Shown: piece by piece, positions 6,578 to 14,422 of the stretch | Layout: every line of letters begins with the position of its first letter | How positions within the stretch are numbered: position 1 is the first letter of the stretch | From: Acidobacteriaceae bacterium | GTDB lineage: Bacteria; Acidobacteriota; Terriglobia; Terriglobales; Acidobacteriaceae | NCBI GenBank assembly: GCA_003164255.1 | Contig: PLST01000572.1 | Location: 5,471 to 21,489 of the forward strand | Length of the DNA: 16,019 nucleotides | Direction of reading: 5' to 3' | Notes under the pieces: model-generated | What the model was told of the DNA's origin: nothing | Seen by the model: only the letters and a program-made list of their open reading frames with translations | The model's database searches: none | Made by a program: the position numbers and the translations under genes

Positions 6578-9443
6578 TCAGCTTTGCATCTCCGATAGGA
6601 AGTGAGAGTTTGAAGGAATCAGAGATCTGCGTCTGCCGTGTCAATCCACCGTACCGAACGAGATAGTCGCCGCTTGGCAATCCCTCAAACTTGAACTTAG
6701 CCTCTTTGACCACTCCTGTCGAGTCGCTTATGCTGAGTTCCATTCGCCGGCCGGTCTCACTCAATGCCAACCACTCAACCTCTCCTTGAGCAACCTCCAG
6801 ATCGATTTTGTTGGGCACGAAATACAACCGCTTTCTCAGACCGTCCTGCGGATAGATGCGGACTTGCTCGCCCGAACTTTCAACCCGGCAGCCGAATCCA
6901 ATCAGGCCGAAGGAATCATCTTGGATGACATATGATTTCGCGGCTTTGAGAAAACCGAACTGCGCGATCCCGCCATCGAGTGTCCTTGGCGGGGTGAAGT
7001 CGAGTATGCCCGGCGTGGAAATGAAATGCGCAAAGCACATGCCATCGGTAAGCAGGTCGGCCTCCACGCTCATCACGCCCGCGAATCCCTTGATTAACGT
7101 GTCCATGTCGCCGGTGTCCTCAAATCCGCGCAGCAATGCCCAGCCGTTGGTCGACTCGGTGTACCAGCAGGTCAGATCGCCCTTGTTGTCATTGCCGTAT
7201 TGAAACCAGACGGGCTGGTTTCCGCCTCGGAGCGCCTTCATGATTTGCAGAGTCTTGATGTTCTTCTCATGATTTCCAAAGTAGCGAGTAAAGAAGTACA
7301 CCTGTTCCTGGGCGGTTGTGTCCGCTGGGTACTCTGAAGCGTAGGGATAAGGGTCATGAAGAAAAACTTCGTTGCACTTCCTGATTTCCTCCAACAGCTC
7401 TCGGCGCTCTTCCTGGAATCCTTCTTTGCCCAGGTCCTCCATGATGTTCAGGCTGTTCGAGCCACCCATCACTCCAACGTTTCCCCAGGGATCGGTTTGA
7501 AACATCTGCGCGCTGGTGCGGTAAGCCATCTTCAGGTACTCATGAGGGCTCTTGCGCGTCAGCAGCCCATAGCGCTCTCCAATCTGATAGAGGGCGTGAT
7601 AAATGTTTGCTACGTGTGCGTAGTTATAGGCCCGGTAACTCTCTTTGCTCCGTTCCTCGGTCCAATGGCTCCAGGGGCTCGACGGATACCTCTGCTTCCA
7701 ATAGAGTGAGGCGCGGACGGCGTACGTCTCGGGATCCTGAATGTACTTGAAAAGGCAATCGGCAACGTAAGTCTCCAGGGCCGCCACTTCTTTCGGGGAG
7801 GGATAATAGACATTCTTTTCGGCCAGGAACAACGGTTCTGAAAAACCGAATTCGGCATCGCTCCCGCCCACCTCTGACACTTCATCCGCGTCGCGGAAGG
7901 TGCTGCCAATGCGGTGGTCAAAGGGAAGGAACATGTGGTTACGGTGATAGGGGTCGTCAGGATTCTGATAGAACTCCCGTTCCAAAATAAACCGCCCTCG
8001 GGCCTTGAGCAGTTGCGCGATGTCCTCGATGCAGTAGAAGTGTATGTTCGTCCAGCAGCCGCCATAATAGAATTTCAGGCTCTTTTGGCCGCGTCCCTTG
8101 AACGACAGCGTGAGCAGGGTCTTGTCGCCAACTCGTTTCCTCTCTTTCACTGTAATGTTGTCCGAAAGAAACTCGATCCCGTCGATGTCGGATTTCGACT
8201 TCAGCTCGACGTAGGCATTCGTTTTCTCCTGGACCACCATGGCAGGCAGAACCCGAATTCCAAGGTTTCCGGCTTTGTAGATTTCATCCCGGACCGCATC
8301 GTAACCGTCCACAAACGAGAAGCGCAATTGGCAGGACCATCTCTCGCCCGGCTGCAACACTAGAGAAGTATGCCCGTTGATCCAGGGATTCTTGAACCAG
8401 TTGCGAACATTGGATGTAGCCCATGAATGCACGGCGAGGATATTGGGCCCGTCCCACCAGTAGGCGTGTTGACCGAAAGAACTTTCGTCGCGATAAAGAC
8501 ACTCGAACGCTGCGTTCAATGTGGATTGCAGAAGCAGAAATGGCGCATCGCCCAGTGGGCGCTCGATGAGCACATAGGAGCTGTGACCACCCACAAAGCT
8601 GTGAGCAATGACCTTCTTTTCATGGTAAAGCTTCTGAAAGCGCGGATATTGTTCGCGATAGACCGAGAAATAATCGGCGGGAATTCTCAGAGGGTGCTCC
8701 GTGTCGTCTGCAGGGAATGGCTGCCCCGTTTTTGGATCCACGTAATACTCGCCCTGGTCGTCGTTCACCATCAACGGAAATCCGAGTTCACCGATCTCCA
8801 GGACGCGGCCCGTTGTGTTGCGAAGTTCGATATCCCAAAACAGAGAATCGTCCTGCCCTGCGTGGAACTTCATGGACAGATTGAAGCTTTGAATTCCATT
8901 CTCATTCTTCGAGACGCCCTCGTATTCTACGGAGAATGTTCCCGCGTCAAAGCTCACCCGGCGAATGTCACCGGATCTTCCTGTCAGTTCCTGCCTCCAA
9001 CTTCCCTCCAAAATGAACTCGGCGCGCGGTGACCAATTGCGATGAGCCGGATTAGCGTCCGTGACGTTCCAAACCGACGTCACCAAATCTCCGGTCCATC
9101 GGGAATTCGTAGCATCGACGCCCGGCGTGTTGTGTTCGTTCCCGATAAAATTTGTGCCGAAGGGGTCGCCCTTCCGTGTAATTGAAAAGATCGAACCGTA
9201 CCTTCGGTCAAAGGTGACGATCATGTTGCCGGCGGCCAATTCGACCAGGTCGTCCGGTCCCGGGCCGACAGCAGCCCTTGCAGCGAGTTGAGAAGGGAGC
9301 GTTTGCGGCTGTCCTGTCTCAGCCGCTTGGATCAACCCATCAGCGCCGGGTTGCGCTTTTCCTGAAACAGCAGCCAGGAGGGTCGTTGCCCCCACGATGC
9401 CCGCATTCTGCAGGAGATCGCGGCGAGTGATTGGTTTAATCAT
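6558..9443 (-). CDS. Large Tat-exported protein, probably DUF5695 / putative glycoside-active enzyme
   Basis: 961 residues. A Tat signal (ITRRDLLQNAGIVGATTLLA, residues 5-24) directs export. The first half is rich in beta strands and aromatic residues (for example GNMIVTFDRRYGSIFSITRK near residue 70, and HAYWWDGPNILAVHSWATSN near 330). From about residue 530 it becomes helical with repeated Trp/Tyr-rich segments (SLYWKQRYPSSPWSHWTEER, about 578-597; WFQYGNDNKGDLTCWYTEST, about 746-765), as in an (alpha/alpha)6 barrel. The C-terminus closes with a small beta domain. Size and architecture fit DUF5695, a family of unknown activity found with carbohydrate-active enzymes; this placement is from memory and needs a profile search. 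AAGG six bases before the ATG supports the start. It lies 243 bp after the GH29 fucosidase gene, so a role in degrading fucose-bearing glycan is likely. The catalytic acids cannot be named. Confidence 0.7.
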   Translation of the reverse strand: MIKPITRRDLLQNAGIVGATTLLAAVSGKAQPGADGLIQAAETGQPQTLPSQLAARAAVGPGPDDLVELAAGNMIVTFDRRYGSIFSITRKGDPFGTNFIGNEHNTPGVDATNSRWTGDLVTSVWNVTDANPAHRNWSPRAEFILEGSWRQELTGRSGDIRRVSFDAGTFSVEYEGVSKNENGIQSFNLSMKFHAGQDDSLFWDIELRNTTGRVLEIGELGFPLMVNDDQGEYYVDPKTGQPFPADDTEHPLRIPADYFSVYREQYPRFQKLYHEKKVIAHSFVGGHSSYVLIERPLGDAPFLLLQSTLNAAFECLYRDESSFGQHAYWWDGPNILAVHSWATSNVRNWFKNPWINGHTSLVLQPGERWSCQLRFSFVDGYDAVRDEIYKAGNLGIRVLPAMVVQEKTNAYVELKSKSDIDGIEFLSDNITVKERKRVGDKTLLTLSFKGRGQKSLKFYYGGCWTNIHFYCIEDIAQLLKARGRFILEREFYQNPDDPYHRNHMFLPFDHRIGSTFRDADEVSEVGGSDAEFGFSEPLFLAEKNVYYPSPKEVAALETYVADCLFKYIQDPETYAVRASLYWKQRYPSSPWSHWTEERSKESYRAYNYAHVANIYHALYQIGERYGLLTRKSPHEYLKMAYRTSAQMFQTDPWGNVGVMGGSNSLNIMEDLGKEGFQEERRELLEEIRKCNEVFLHDPYPYASEYPADTTAQEQVYFFTRYFGNHEKNIKTLQIMKALRGGNQPVWFQYGNDNKGDLTCWYTESTNGWALLRGFEDTGDMDTLIKGFAGVMSVEADLLTDGMCFAHFISTPGILDFTPPRTLDGGIAQFGFLKAAKSYVIQDDSFGLIGFGCRVESSGEQVRIYPQDGLRKRLYFVPNKIDLEVAQGEVEWLALSETGRRMELSISDSTGVVKEAKFKFEGLPSGDYLVRYGGLTRQTQISDSFKLSLPIGDAKLIGIEKL

Positions 9444-9686
9444 CCTTGCCCTTCAATCGGGATCGAATTGGCTTTCTGAGCATCGGACCCATCCGCGCGT
9501 CTCAAAGGCACGCCTTCAGGATTCCATCCTCCAGATTTGCTGGAGGGCAGCATACCATATTCCTTAACCGGCTGGAGGAATGCGAAAACAACCACGCAAA
9601 GTTCCCGGAACGGGTCGTTGTTGGCACAGAGTAGCCGGGCCGATCGCGTTCCCAACAGTGACAGGCGCGTCAAATTCAGCTGATTC
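9444..9686. other. Intergenic leader between fucosidase and the 961-residue gene
   Basis: This 243-bp gap is longer than others in the cluster and probably holds a separate promoter. A TTG-started frame of 77 codons (9440-9673, minus) overlaps the next gene as ATGA, but its composition is not protein-like and it has no well-spaced ribosome site, so I do not call it. The hairpin and extended -10 listed separately are its main features. Confidence 0.45.
9528..9557 (-). promoter_or_regulatory. Extended -10 followed by a 7-bp hairpin in the leader
   Basis: On the minus strand TGG-TATGCT (9557-9549) fits an extended -10 element (TGnTATnnT), although no -35 is evident. Directly after it lies a perfect stem CCTCCAG-CAAAT-CTGGAGG (9546-9528). 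If transcription begins here, the mRNA would carry a stem-loop at its 5' end, a typical stabilising arrangement, about 85 bases upstream of the ATG at 9443. No T-run follows, so it does not look like an intrinsic terminator for the fucosidase gene. Confidence 0.25.
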
Positions 9687-11237
9687 CTACGTCAGTTCAA
9701 TTCTCAGGGTAATGCCAACATCCGATACTTTCTCCGCGGGCATCTGGACCCTTAATCCGGCTTCGTCCTGCTTCCAGTTGATTTTGCCTTTGTGGCCGAG
9801 AAGTTCCAGATTGCGAATCACTCCAGGAGTTTGATGGCTCGCAAGCCCGAGAGACCTCACCACGGCTTCCTTCTCAGGCCACCCCATCACGAAGGCGTAG
9901 AGGGTGCTCCCCTTTGTAGTGAAGCGCACATCCTCAGCCGTAAGATCCTTCTGTTTGTCCTCATTGAAGTTGCCAGTTTCGATTTTGACCTGGGTGGACG
10001 GGCCTTCACCGTAGATCTTCCATGGACGCGAAGCGTGAATGCCTTCGCTGTTGATGGCCATCCATTGCGTGATGCCTTCCAGAATCTCCATCTCTTCGAA
10101 GTCCAACTCACCCGAATTCGGCAGCGGGAAATTTAGCAAGAGGTTACCGTTCTTGCTTACAATATCCACGAGCAGGTCGATTACTTTCTTGGCTGTCTTG
10201 TATTGCTGGCCGCGTTTGTAATGCCATTGGCCGATGCAGGTGTCGGATTGCCACGCGTTACTGGATATGGCGTCAGACACGCCTCGCTCCCGGTCCAACA
10301 CGCAAGTTCCAATAGCGCAGTCGGCCCCCAGCTTGCTCGTGTAAACCGCTTCTGTTTGGCCGCCGTGCAACTGGGCGCTGACGTTATACAAGTGGGAGAC
10401 CATCTTCAATCCATAATCCTCGAACGGAAGGTGACCGTCACTGTAAAAGTAGTCGGGTTGATATTTGTCGATCAGGTCGGTCATGCGATCTAGGTAGTGG
10501 CGCTTCCATGCGTCGGGAATGCCAGCCTCGTCCCAGTCCCAGCCGTCTTTGCTGCTGATGAACTTCTCGCATTCAGAATCGTGATAAAGATCAGCAAACT
10601 GCGGGTCATGGCCGTCGTACCTGACACCTGCCAGCGGCCCGTCTTTGTCCGAGCTGTGGCTGGTAGCAAACCATCTATAACTCATCCACACGTGTTCGCT
10701 GACCCCAAACCGCAGGCCGTTCTTGAGGGCCGCCTCACGCCATGCGCCCACAATGTCTCTCCTCGGACCCATCTTGACCGCGTTCCAACGCGTGTACTTC
10801 GAATTCCAGAGATCGAAATTGTCGCAGTGGACGCCCATGCTGACGAAGTACTTGGCTCCCGCTTTTTTGTAGAGGCTCATCAGATAGGCAGGATCCCATT
10901 TTTCAGCTTTCCAATGGTCGACTAAATCTTTGTAACCGACTTTGGATGGGTGCCCGTAAGTCTGGACATGATAGTCGTATTGCGAAGATCCCTGGATATA
11001 CATATTTCGGGCGTACCAGTCTCCGTCTTCGATGGCAGATTGCGGGCCCCAGTGCGACCATATACCGAACTTTGCGTCGCGGAACCAATCTGGAATCCGG
11101 TAGCCTTCGAGCGACGCCCTGGTCGCCAGGAAGTTGGTACTCGACGGTGCAGTCTGGGCTTTCACAAATCTGGAGAGAGCAAGAGCAGAAAATGAACTGC
11201 CCAGCCATTGAAGTAACTCACGTCTGTTCACTCCCAT
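9687..11237 (-). CDS. GH29 alpha-L-fucosidase, Tat-exported
   Basis: 516 residues. A Tat signal (NRRELLQWLGSSFSALALS, residues 4-22) precedes the GH29 TIM barrel. Family landmarks in order: KFGIWSHWGPQSA (56-68), GAKYFVSMGVHCDNFDLWNS (127-146, where many members read KHHDGF), WNAVKMGPRRDIVG (151-164) and DYFYSDGHLPF (262-272), in which Asp267 is the expected catalytic nucleophile. A beta-rich C-terminal domain follows to residue 516. The enzyme removes terminal L-fucose from plant, algal or animal glycans outside the cytoplasm, feeding the cytoplasmic genes to its right. AAAGGA lies 11 bases before the ATG, slightly far. It follows the lactonase gene after 179 bp. Assignment to the family is secure; linkage preference is not predictable from sequence. 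Confidence 0.93.
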   Translation of the reverse strand: MGVNRRELLQWLGSSFSALALSRFVKAQTAPSSTNFLATRASLEGYRIPDWFRDAKFGIWSHWGPQSAIEDGDWYARNMYIQGSSQYDYHVQTYGHPSKVGYKDLVDHWKAEKWDPAYLMSLYKKAGAKYFVSMGVHCDNFDLWNSKYTRWNAVKMGPRRDIVGAWREAALKNGLRFGVSEHVWMSYRWFATSHSSDKDGPLAGVRYDGHDPQFADLYHDSECEKFISSKDGWDWDEAGIPDAWKRHYLDRMTDLIDKYQPDYFYSDGHLPFEDYGLKMVSHLYNVSAQLHGGQTEAVYTSKLGADCAIGTCVLDRERGVSDAISSNAWQSDTCIGQWHYKRGQQYKTAKKVIDLLVDIVSKNGNLLLNFPLPNSGELDFEEMEILEGITQWMAINSEGIHASRPWKIYGEGPSTQVKIETGNFNEDKQKDLTAEDVRFTTKGSTLYAFVMGWPEKEAVVRSLGLASHQTPGVIRNLELLGHKGKINWKQDEAGLRVQMPAEKVSDVGITLRIELT

Positions 11238-11292
11238 TTGAGAATCAATCCTTTCGCTGTGCTGTTGTGATCGAAAATTGACGACGACAATC

Positions 11293-11308
11293 CTTAGCTT
11301 CGGCTAAG
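11293..11308. other. Perfect hairpin with a UUCG tetraloop on the plus strand
   Basis: CTTAGC-TTCG-GCTAAG is a perfect 6-bp stem closed by C(UUCG)G if read on the plus strand, and by a CGAA loop on the minus strand. It lies between the lactonase stop (11417) and the fucosidase start (11237), about 55 bases before the latter. No T-run follows on either strand. It may be an RNA-processing or stabilising element separating expression of the two genes, or chance. Confidence 0.3.
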
Positions 11309-11416
11309 TACTGTCTGACGTTCGCAATTGGCATTTCGTTCTGGCATTGAACTGCCTGTTGTCTCGGCGTGTTCCGGGTTTGGCAAATCTTCTGCAATTT
11401 ACGCAATTCATGCTGT

Positions 11417-12253
11417 TCAAAGCTCGTAGGCCTCCACAGCTGTGCCAGCAAGCACTCTCTCCTGCTCGTCGGGTGAGAATTTGCAGATCACCCGCTTCAC
11501 TAGTTCCACCCAAGAGCAATATTTCGAAGCAAGAGTTATCACCGGCCAGTCAGACCCAAACATAGTCCGCCGCGGCGTAAATGCCTCAAAGACTGTCTCG
11601 AAGTAGGGCGTCAGCTCTTCTGCGGTCCAGCTATCCCACTTTGCCTCCGTCACCATGCCGGATACCTTGCAGTACACGTTGGATCGCTGCGCGAGTTCGT
11701 TGAGTTCTCTCTTCCAGGGCGAAAGCGCACGATCGCGAATCCGCGGCTTCGCAATGTGATCGACAATAAAGATCTGGTTGGGATGCCGGTCAACAAACTC
11801 GATCGTCTGCGGTAAGTGGCTCTCAAAAACCAGTAGGTCGTAGCGCAATCCGTAGTGCTTCAACAGCCCGATCCCACGGTTGAAATCGTCCCGGAGCATG
11901 TAAAAAGGATCCAGCTCATCATGCAGCGCATGGCGCATCCCCTTCATGTTGGGAAGGACAGCAAGCCGCTCAAGTTCTTTTCCAACATCCAGGCTTGCAA
12001 GCGGAGCCCAACCCACAACTCCGCGAATCAGGTCAGAACGTGCCGCCAGATTTGAGAGCCATTCCGTCTCCTGCATCGTTTGCCGTGCCTGCACAACGAT
12101 GGTCCCGGTTACTCCGGCAGACCGCGTCACCTCTTCAAGCTCGGCTGTCAGGTAGTCACGCCGCAACATCTCCATGCCATCGCCCATCCACGGGTACTCT
12201 TCAGGCTGATAACGCCATAGATGATGATGAGCATCGATACATTCATTAGCCAT
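11417..12253 (-). CDS. Amidohydrolase-2 family L-fuconolactonase
   Basis: 278 residues from the chosen ATG. It belongs to the amidohydrolase-2 family (COG3618), which hydrolyses sugar lactones. Landmarks: IDAHHHLW (His9/His11) near the N-terminus, a GMRH motif near residue 105, IVDHIAKP (Asp165-His166) and MFGSDWPV (Asp235), together forming the metal and active site. In oxidative fucose pathways this enzyme opens L-fucono-lactone made by fucose dehydrogenase, which fits the SDR encoded directly upstream (gap about 100 bp) and the fucosidase downstream. An ATG nine bases further up (12262) would add three residues, but GAGG would then abut it; the ATG at 12253 has GAGG with a nine-base spacer, so I prefer it. 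Related lactonases act on rhamnono- or galactonolactone; the fucose assignment rests on context. Confidence 0.85.
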   Translation of the reverse strand: MANECIDAHHHLWRYQPEEYPWMGDGMEMLRRDYLTAELEEVTRSAGVTGTIVVQARQTMQETEWLSNLAARSDLIRGVVGWAPLASLDVGKELERLAVLPNMKGMRHALHDELDPFYMLRDDFNRGIGLLKHYGLRYDLLVFESHLPQTIEFVDRHPNQIFIVDHIAKPRIRDRALSPWKRELNELAQRSNVYCKVSGMVTEAKWDSWTAEELTPYFETVFEAFTPRRTMFGSDWPVITLASKYCSWVELVKRVICKFSPDEQERVLAGTAVEAYEL

Positions 12254-12355
12254 GCCAGGCATCCTCGCCAGGGAGAGAGTTGTTTGAGCTCAGTTGATCC
12301 TTGCGTGCGATTGCGACTCCCAATTCGTCAGTAGGTTCTCATCCAACGTGTAAAG

Positions 12356-13123
12356 TCAAAATGGCCGGCGATATCCCAACTCGGCTCCACCGCTCACGTG
12401 CATGATATGCCCCGTCACAAAGCGCGCCTTGTCTGAAAGCAGATATACGCAGGCGTCGGCAATCACGTCTCCTTCCGGGCAGTAGCCCATCGGGTGAATC
12501 TCATCGAGATAACGTTCGACCGATGCCGGATTCGCCTGCTCGGCACACCATTTGCGAAGCATCGGAGTCCAAGTCCCCGCCGGACACACCGCGTTCACCC
12601 GAATCCCGTATTTCGCGTAGTCAAGTGCCATCGATTTTGTCAGCGTGTTCATTCCGCCCTTGGTTGCTGTGTAAGCTGCGTGAGTCTCCTGACCGATCAC
12701 TCCAACAAGGCTCGAGGTATTCAGGATGCAGCCTTTGCTCTCTCTAAGCGCAGCAAAAGCGTGACGCGTCGTGTAAAGCATGCTTTTCAGATTGATGTCG
12801 AATAGTGCGTCCCATTCCTCATCGCTTGTTTCGTGCAGAGCTTTAACCGGGGAACCAATACCGGCGTTATTATGAACCGCGTCCAACCTGCCGAAATGGG
12901 CGAGCGTCCTTTCGATCGCCGCCTGCACTTCCGCATCGATTGAAACATCGCAGGGAAACCCCAAGTGCTCTGAACCGAGTTCCGAGGCCACAGAGGCTGC
13001 GCCCTCCTTGCCGCGGGCCACAATCGTCACCAATGCGCCCTCTGCAGCATAGGCTTTCGCACACTCCCAGCCGATGCCTGTCGATCCGCCTGTAAGAAAA
13101 ATGACCTTGTCCTTGAGCAGCAT
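12356..13123 (-). CDS. SDR-family L-fucose 1-dehydrogenase
   Basis: 255 residues from the chosen start, a classic SDR length. Motifs: cofactor loop TGGSTGIG (11-18), NNAG (85-88), catalytic Asn111, Ser138 in NTSS, Tyr151 and Lys155 (YTATK). SSLVGVIGQ (137-145), TWTPM and the ending SGGAELGY resemble HSD17B14, the mammalian L-fucose dehydrogenase, more than a generic SDR, which supports fucose as substrate. The reaction would oxidise L-fucose at C1 to the lactone. After the second strand it reads IVARGKE (34-40) with no acidic residue, suggesting NADP+ preference, whereas HSD17B14 has Asp there. A frame reaching back to 13192 adds 23 residues unlike any SDR; AGGA eight bases before the ATG at 13123 fixes the shorter start. 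It lies between the lactonase and the dehydratase. Confidence 0.87.
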   Translation of the reverse strand: MLLKDKVIFLTGGSTGIGWECAKAYAAEGALVTIVARGKEGAASVASELGSEHLGFPCDVSIDAEVQAAIERTLAHFGRLDAVHNNAGIGSPVKALHETSDEEWDALFDINLKSMLYTTRHAFAALRESKGCILNTSSLVGVIGQETHAAYTATKGGMNTLTKSMALDYAKYGIRVNAVCPAGTWTPMLRKWCAEQANPASVERYLDEIHPMGYCPEGDVIADACVYLLSDKARFVTGHIMHVSGGAELGYRRPF

Positions 13124-13203
13124 CTGTTCAGTCCTGTCTAGTGAGATCCAAACTCCATCGCTGGCAACTCCAGAATATGCCTGCACGATCAATCAGAAAC
13201 CAA

Positions 13204-13287
13204 TCACGCTCCACCATCTACCGGAAGTGTGACACCGGTGATCTTAGCGGTCTCGCCATCGAGACAACATCGTTTCTCGAAACTCAT
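13204..13287 (-). pseudogene. C-terminal relic of a second SDR gene
   Basis: In the short gap between the dehydratase and fucose dehydrogenase genes a minus-strand frame of 27 codons ends at a TGA at 13204. Its final part, AKITGVTLPVDGGA, is the canonical C-terminus of short-chain dehydrogenases (ITGxxLxVDGG). The preceding FMSFEKRCCLDGE also sits where such proteins have FLxSDEA. Cofactor loop, Ser, Tyr and Lys are all missing, so this is a deletion remnant, not a small gene. The ATG at 13287 is fortuitous. The intact SDR next door ends differently (SGGAELGY), so this is not a duplicated end of that gene. Position suggests the lost gene encoded 2-keto-3-deoxy-L-fuconate dehydrogenase, but that is inference. 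Confidence 0.65.
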
Positions 13288-13300
13288 GAACCCGTCACCA

Positions 13301-14413
13301 TCAAGCCTTATTGATCTCGGCAAGGGCTCTGCGGTTTGGCGTCATCCCCGCACCCGGCGCCTCGGGCGCAATGTAGTAGCCGCCAGTAATCTTCGCGGGT
13401 TCCTGCATCCAATCGTGCAGCCACGGAATGTACTCGAGCAGCGAACACGCCGGATGCGCGAAGCAGAGGTGCGCATGCACCTGGCACATGTCGCCCACGT
13501 GCGGCACGACCGGCAGGCTGTAGCAGCGCGCCATGTCTGCCACCTGCCAGAACTCAGTGATCCCCGCCAACCGCACCACGTCCGGCTGCACATAGTGAAC
13601 CGCACCAGCATGAATGAAGTCGCGAAAATGCGAGGCCGTGTAAAGTTGCTCGCCGAGCGCAATCGGCGTCTGAATCGTCTCTGCCAACCGCTTGTGACCC
13701 TGCACATCGTCGAAGTAAATGGGCTCTTCGATCCACGCGATATCGAACTCCGCCAGACGTCCCGCCGTCTGGATTGCTTGTGGTAAGGTCCAGCGTCCGT
13801 TGGCATCTGTCATGATGCGGATTTCCGGACCCAGCGCCTTGCGAACTGCCTCCACGCGCCGCAGATCCTCGCGCGGGTTCGCTCCGCCCACTTTGAGTTT
13901 CACGGCGCGATAGCCTTCCTCCTCCACCAACCGCTTGCAGTCGGAGACAACCGTCTCCAGCGGCCAATTCAACCAGCCGCCGTCCGTGTTGTAGGCCTCC
14001 ACACTTTTCTGCGCTGAGCCGCCCAGCAGCTTCCAAAGCGGCTGACCAGCATCCTTGGCCTTCAGGTCCCAGAGCGCTATGTCGACGGCGCCCAGTGCCA
14101 GGTGAGTAATCCCCGCACGCCCCACCCAGTAGATCTCTGCCCGCTTGTGCAGTTTTTCCCATAGCGCGAGAACTTCGCGAGGGTCTTCGCCGATCAGTAG
14201 TGGGCCATAACTGTTCAGGATGCAATCGACAATCAGCCTGTCGGTGGGCAGGTGAGCATGCGTGCCTGAGAACCCATAGCCTACCAGGCCTGTGTCGGTG
14301 TGAATCCCTACACCGGGCGCGCCCCAGTGCGAAAGTGTGTGCGTGCTGTCCGCTATCCCGCCGCGGGTCACCGGTGCATGCAAAATGATTGGTTCAAGTT
14401 TTGTAATCTTCAT
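13301..14413 (-). CDS. Mandelate-racemase/muconate-lactonizing family acid-sugar dehydratase, likely L-fuconate dehydratase
   Basis: 370 residues of the enolase superfamily. The capping domain occupies roughly residues 1-120. The barrel shows KLK (Lys172, Lys174), metal ligands Asp203 (MTDANGRW), Glu229 or Glu230 (WIEEP) and Glu255 (ALGEQL), and a His305 (PHVGDM) with Asp278 (QPDVVR) dyad, the full MR-type catalytic set. Such enzymes abstract the proton next to a carboxylate and expel the beta-hydroxyl to give a 2-keto-3-deoxy acid. In this cluster the obvious substrate is L-fuconate made by the lactonase. The protein is distinctly shorter than the classical L-fuconate dehydratase of Xanthomonas (about 440 residues), so it would be a different subgroup and could instead use another sugar acid. 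It starts nine bases after the preceding dehydrogenase stop with no clear ribosome site, consistent with coupled translation. Confidence 0.85.
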   Translation of the reverse strand: MKITKLEPIILHAPVTRGGIADSTHTLSHWGAPGVGIHTDTGLVGYGFSGTHAHLPTDRLIVDCILNSYGPLLIGEDPREVLALWEKLHKRAEIYWVGRAGITHLALGAVDIALWDLKAKDAGQPLWKLLGGSAQKSVEAYNTDGGWLNWPLETVVSDCKRLVEEEGYRAVKLKVGGANPREDLRRVEAVRKALGPEIRIMTDANGRWTLPQAIQTAGRLAEFDIAWIEEPIYFDDVQGHKRLAETIQTPIALGEQLYTASHFRDFIHAGAVHYVQPDVVRLAGITEFWQVADMARCYSLPVVPHVGDMCQVHAHLCFAHPACSLLEYIPWLHDWMQEPAKITGGYYIAPEAPGAGMTPNRRALAEINKA

Positions 14414-14422
14414 TGTGGTCGC

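Noticed and set aside
9440..9673. 77-codon minus-strand frame filling the gap before the 961-residue gene, ending in an ATGA overlap
   Set aside because: TTG start with a poorly spaced ribosome site, atypical composition, and it contains the hairpin and promoter-like element; the overlap appears fortuitous.
13124..13192. 23-residue N-terminal extension of the fucose dehydrogenase frame
   Set aside because: It has no SDR homology, and the ATG at 13123 has a well-placed AGGA.
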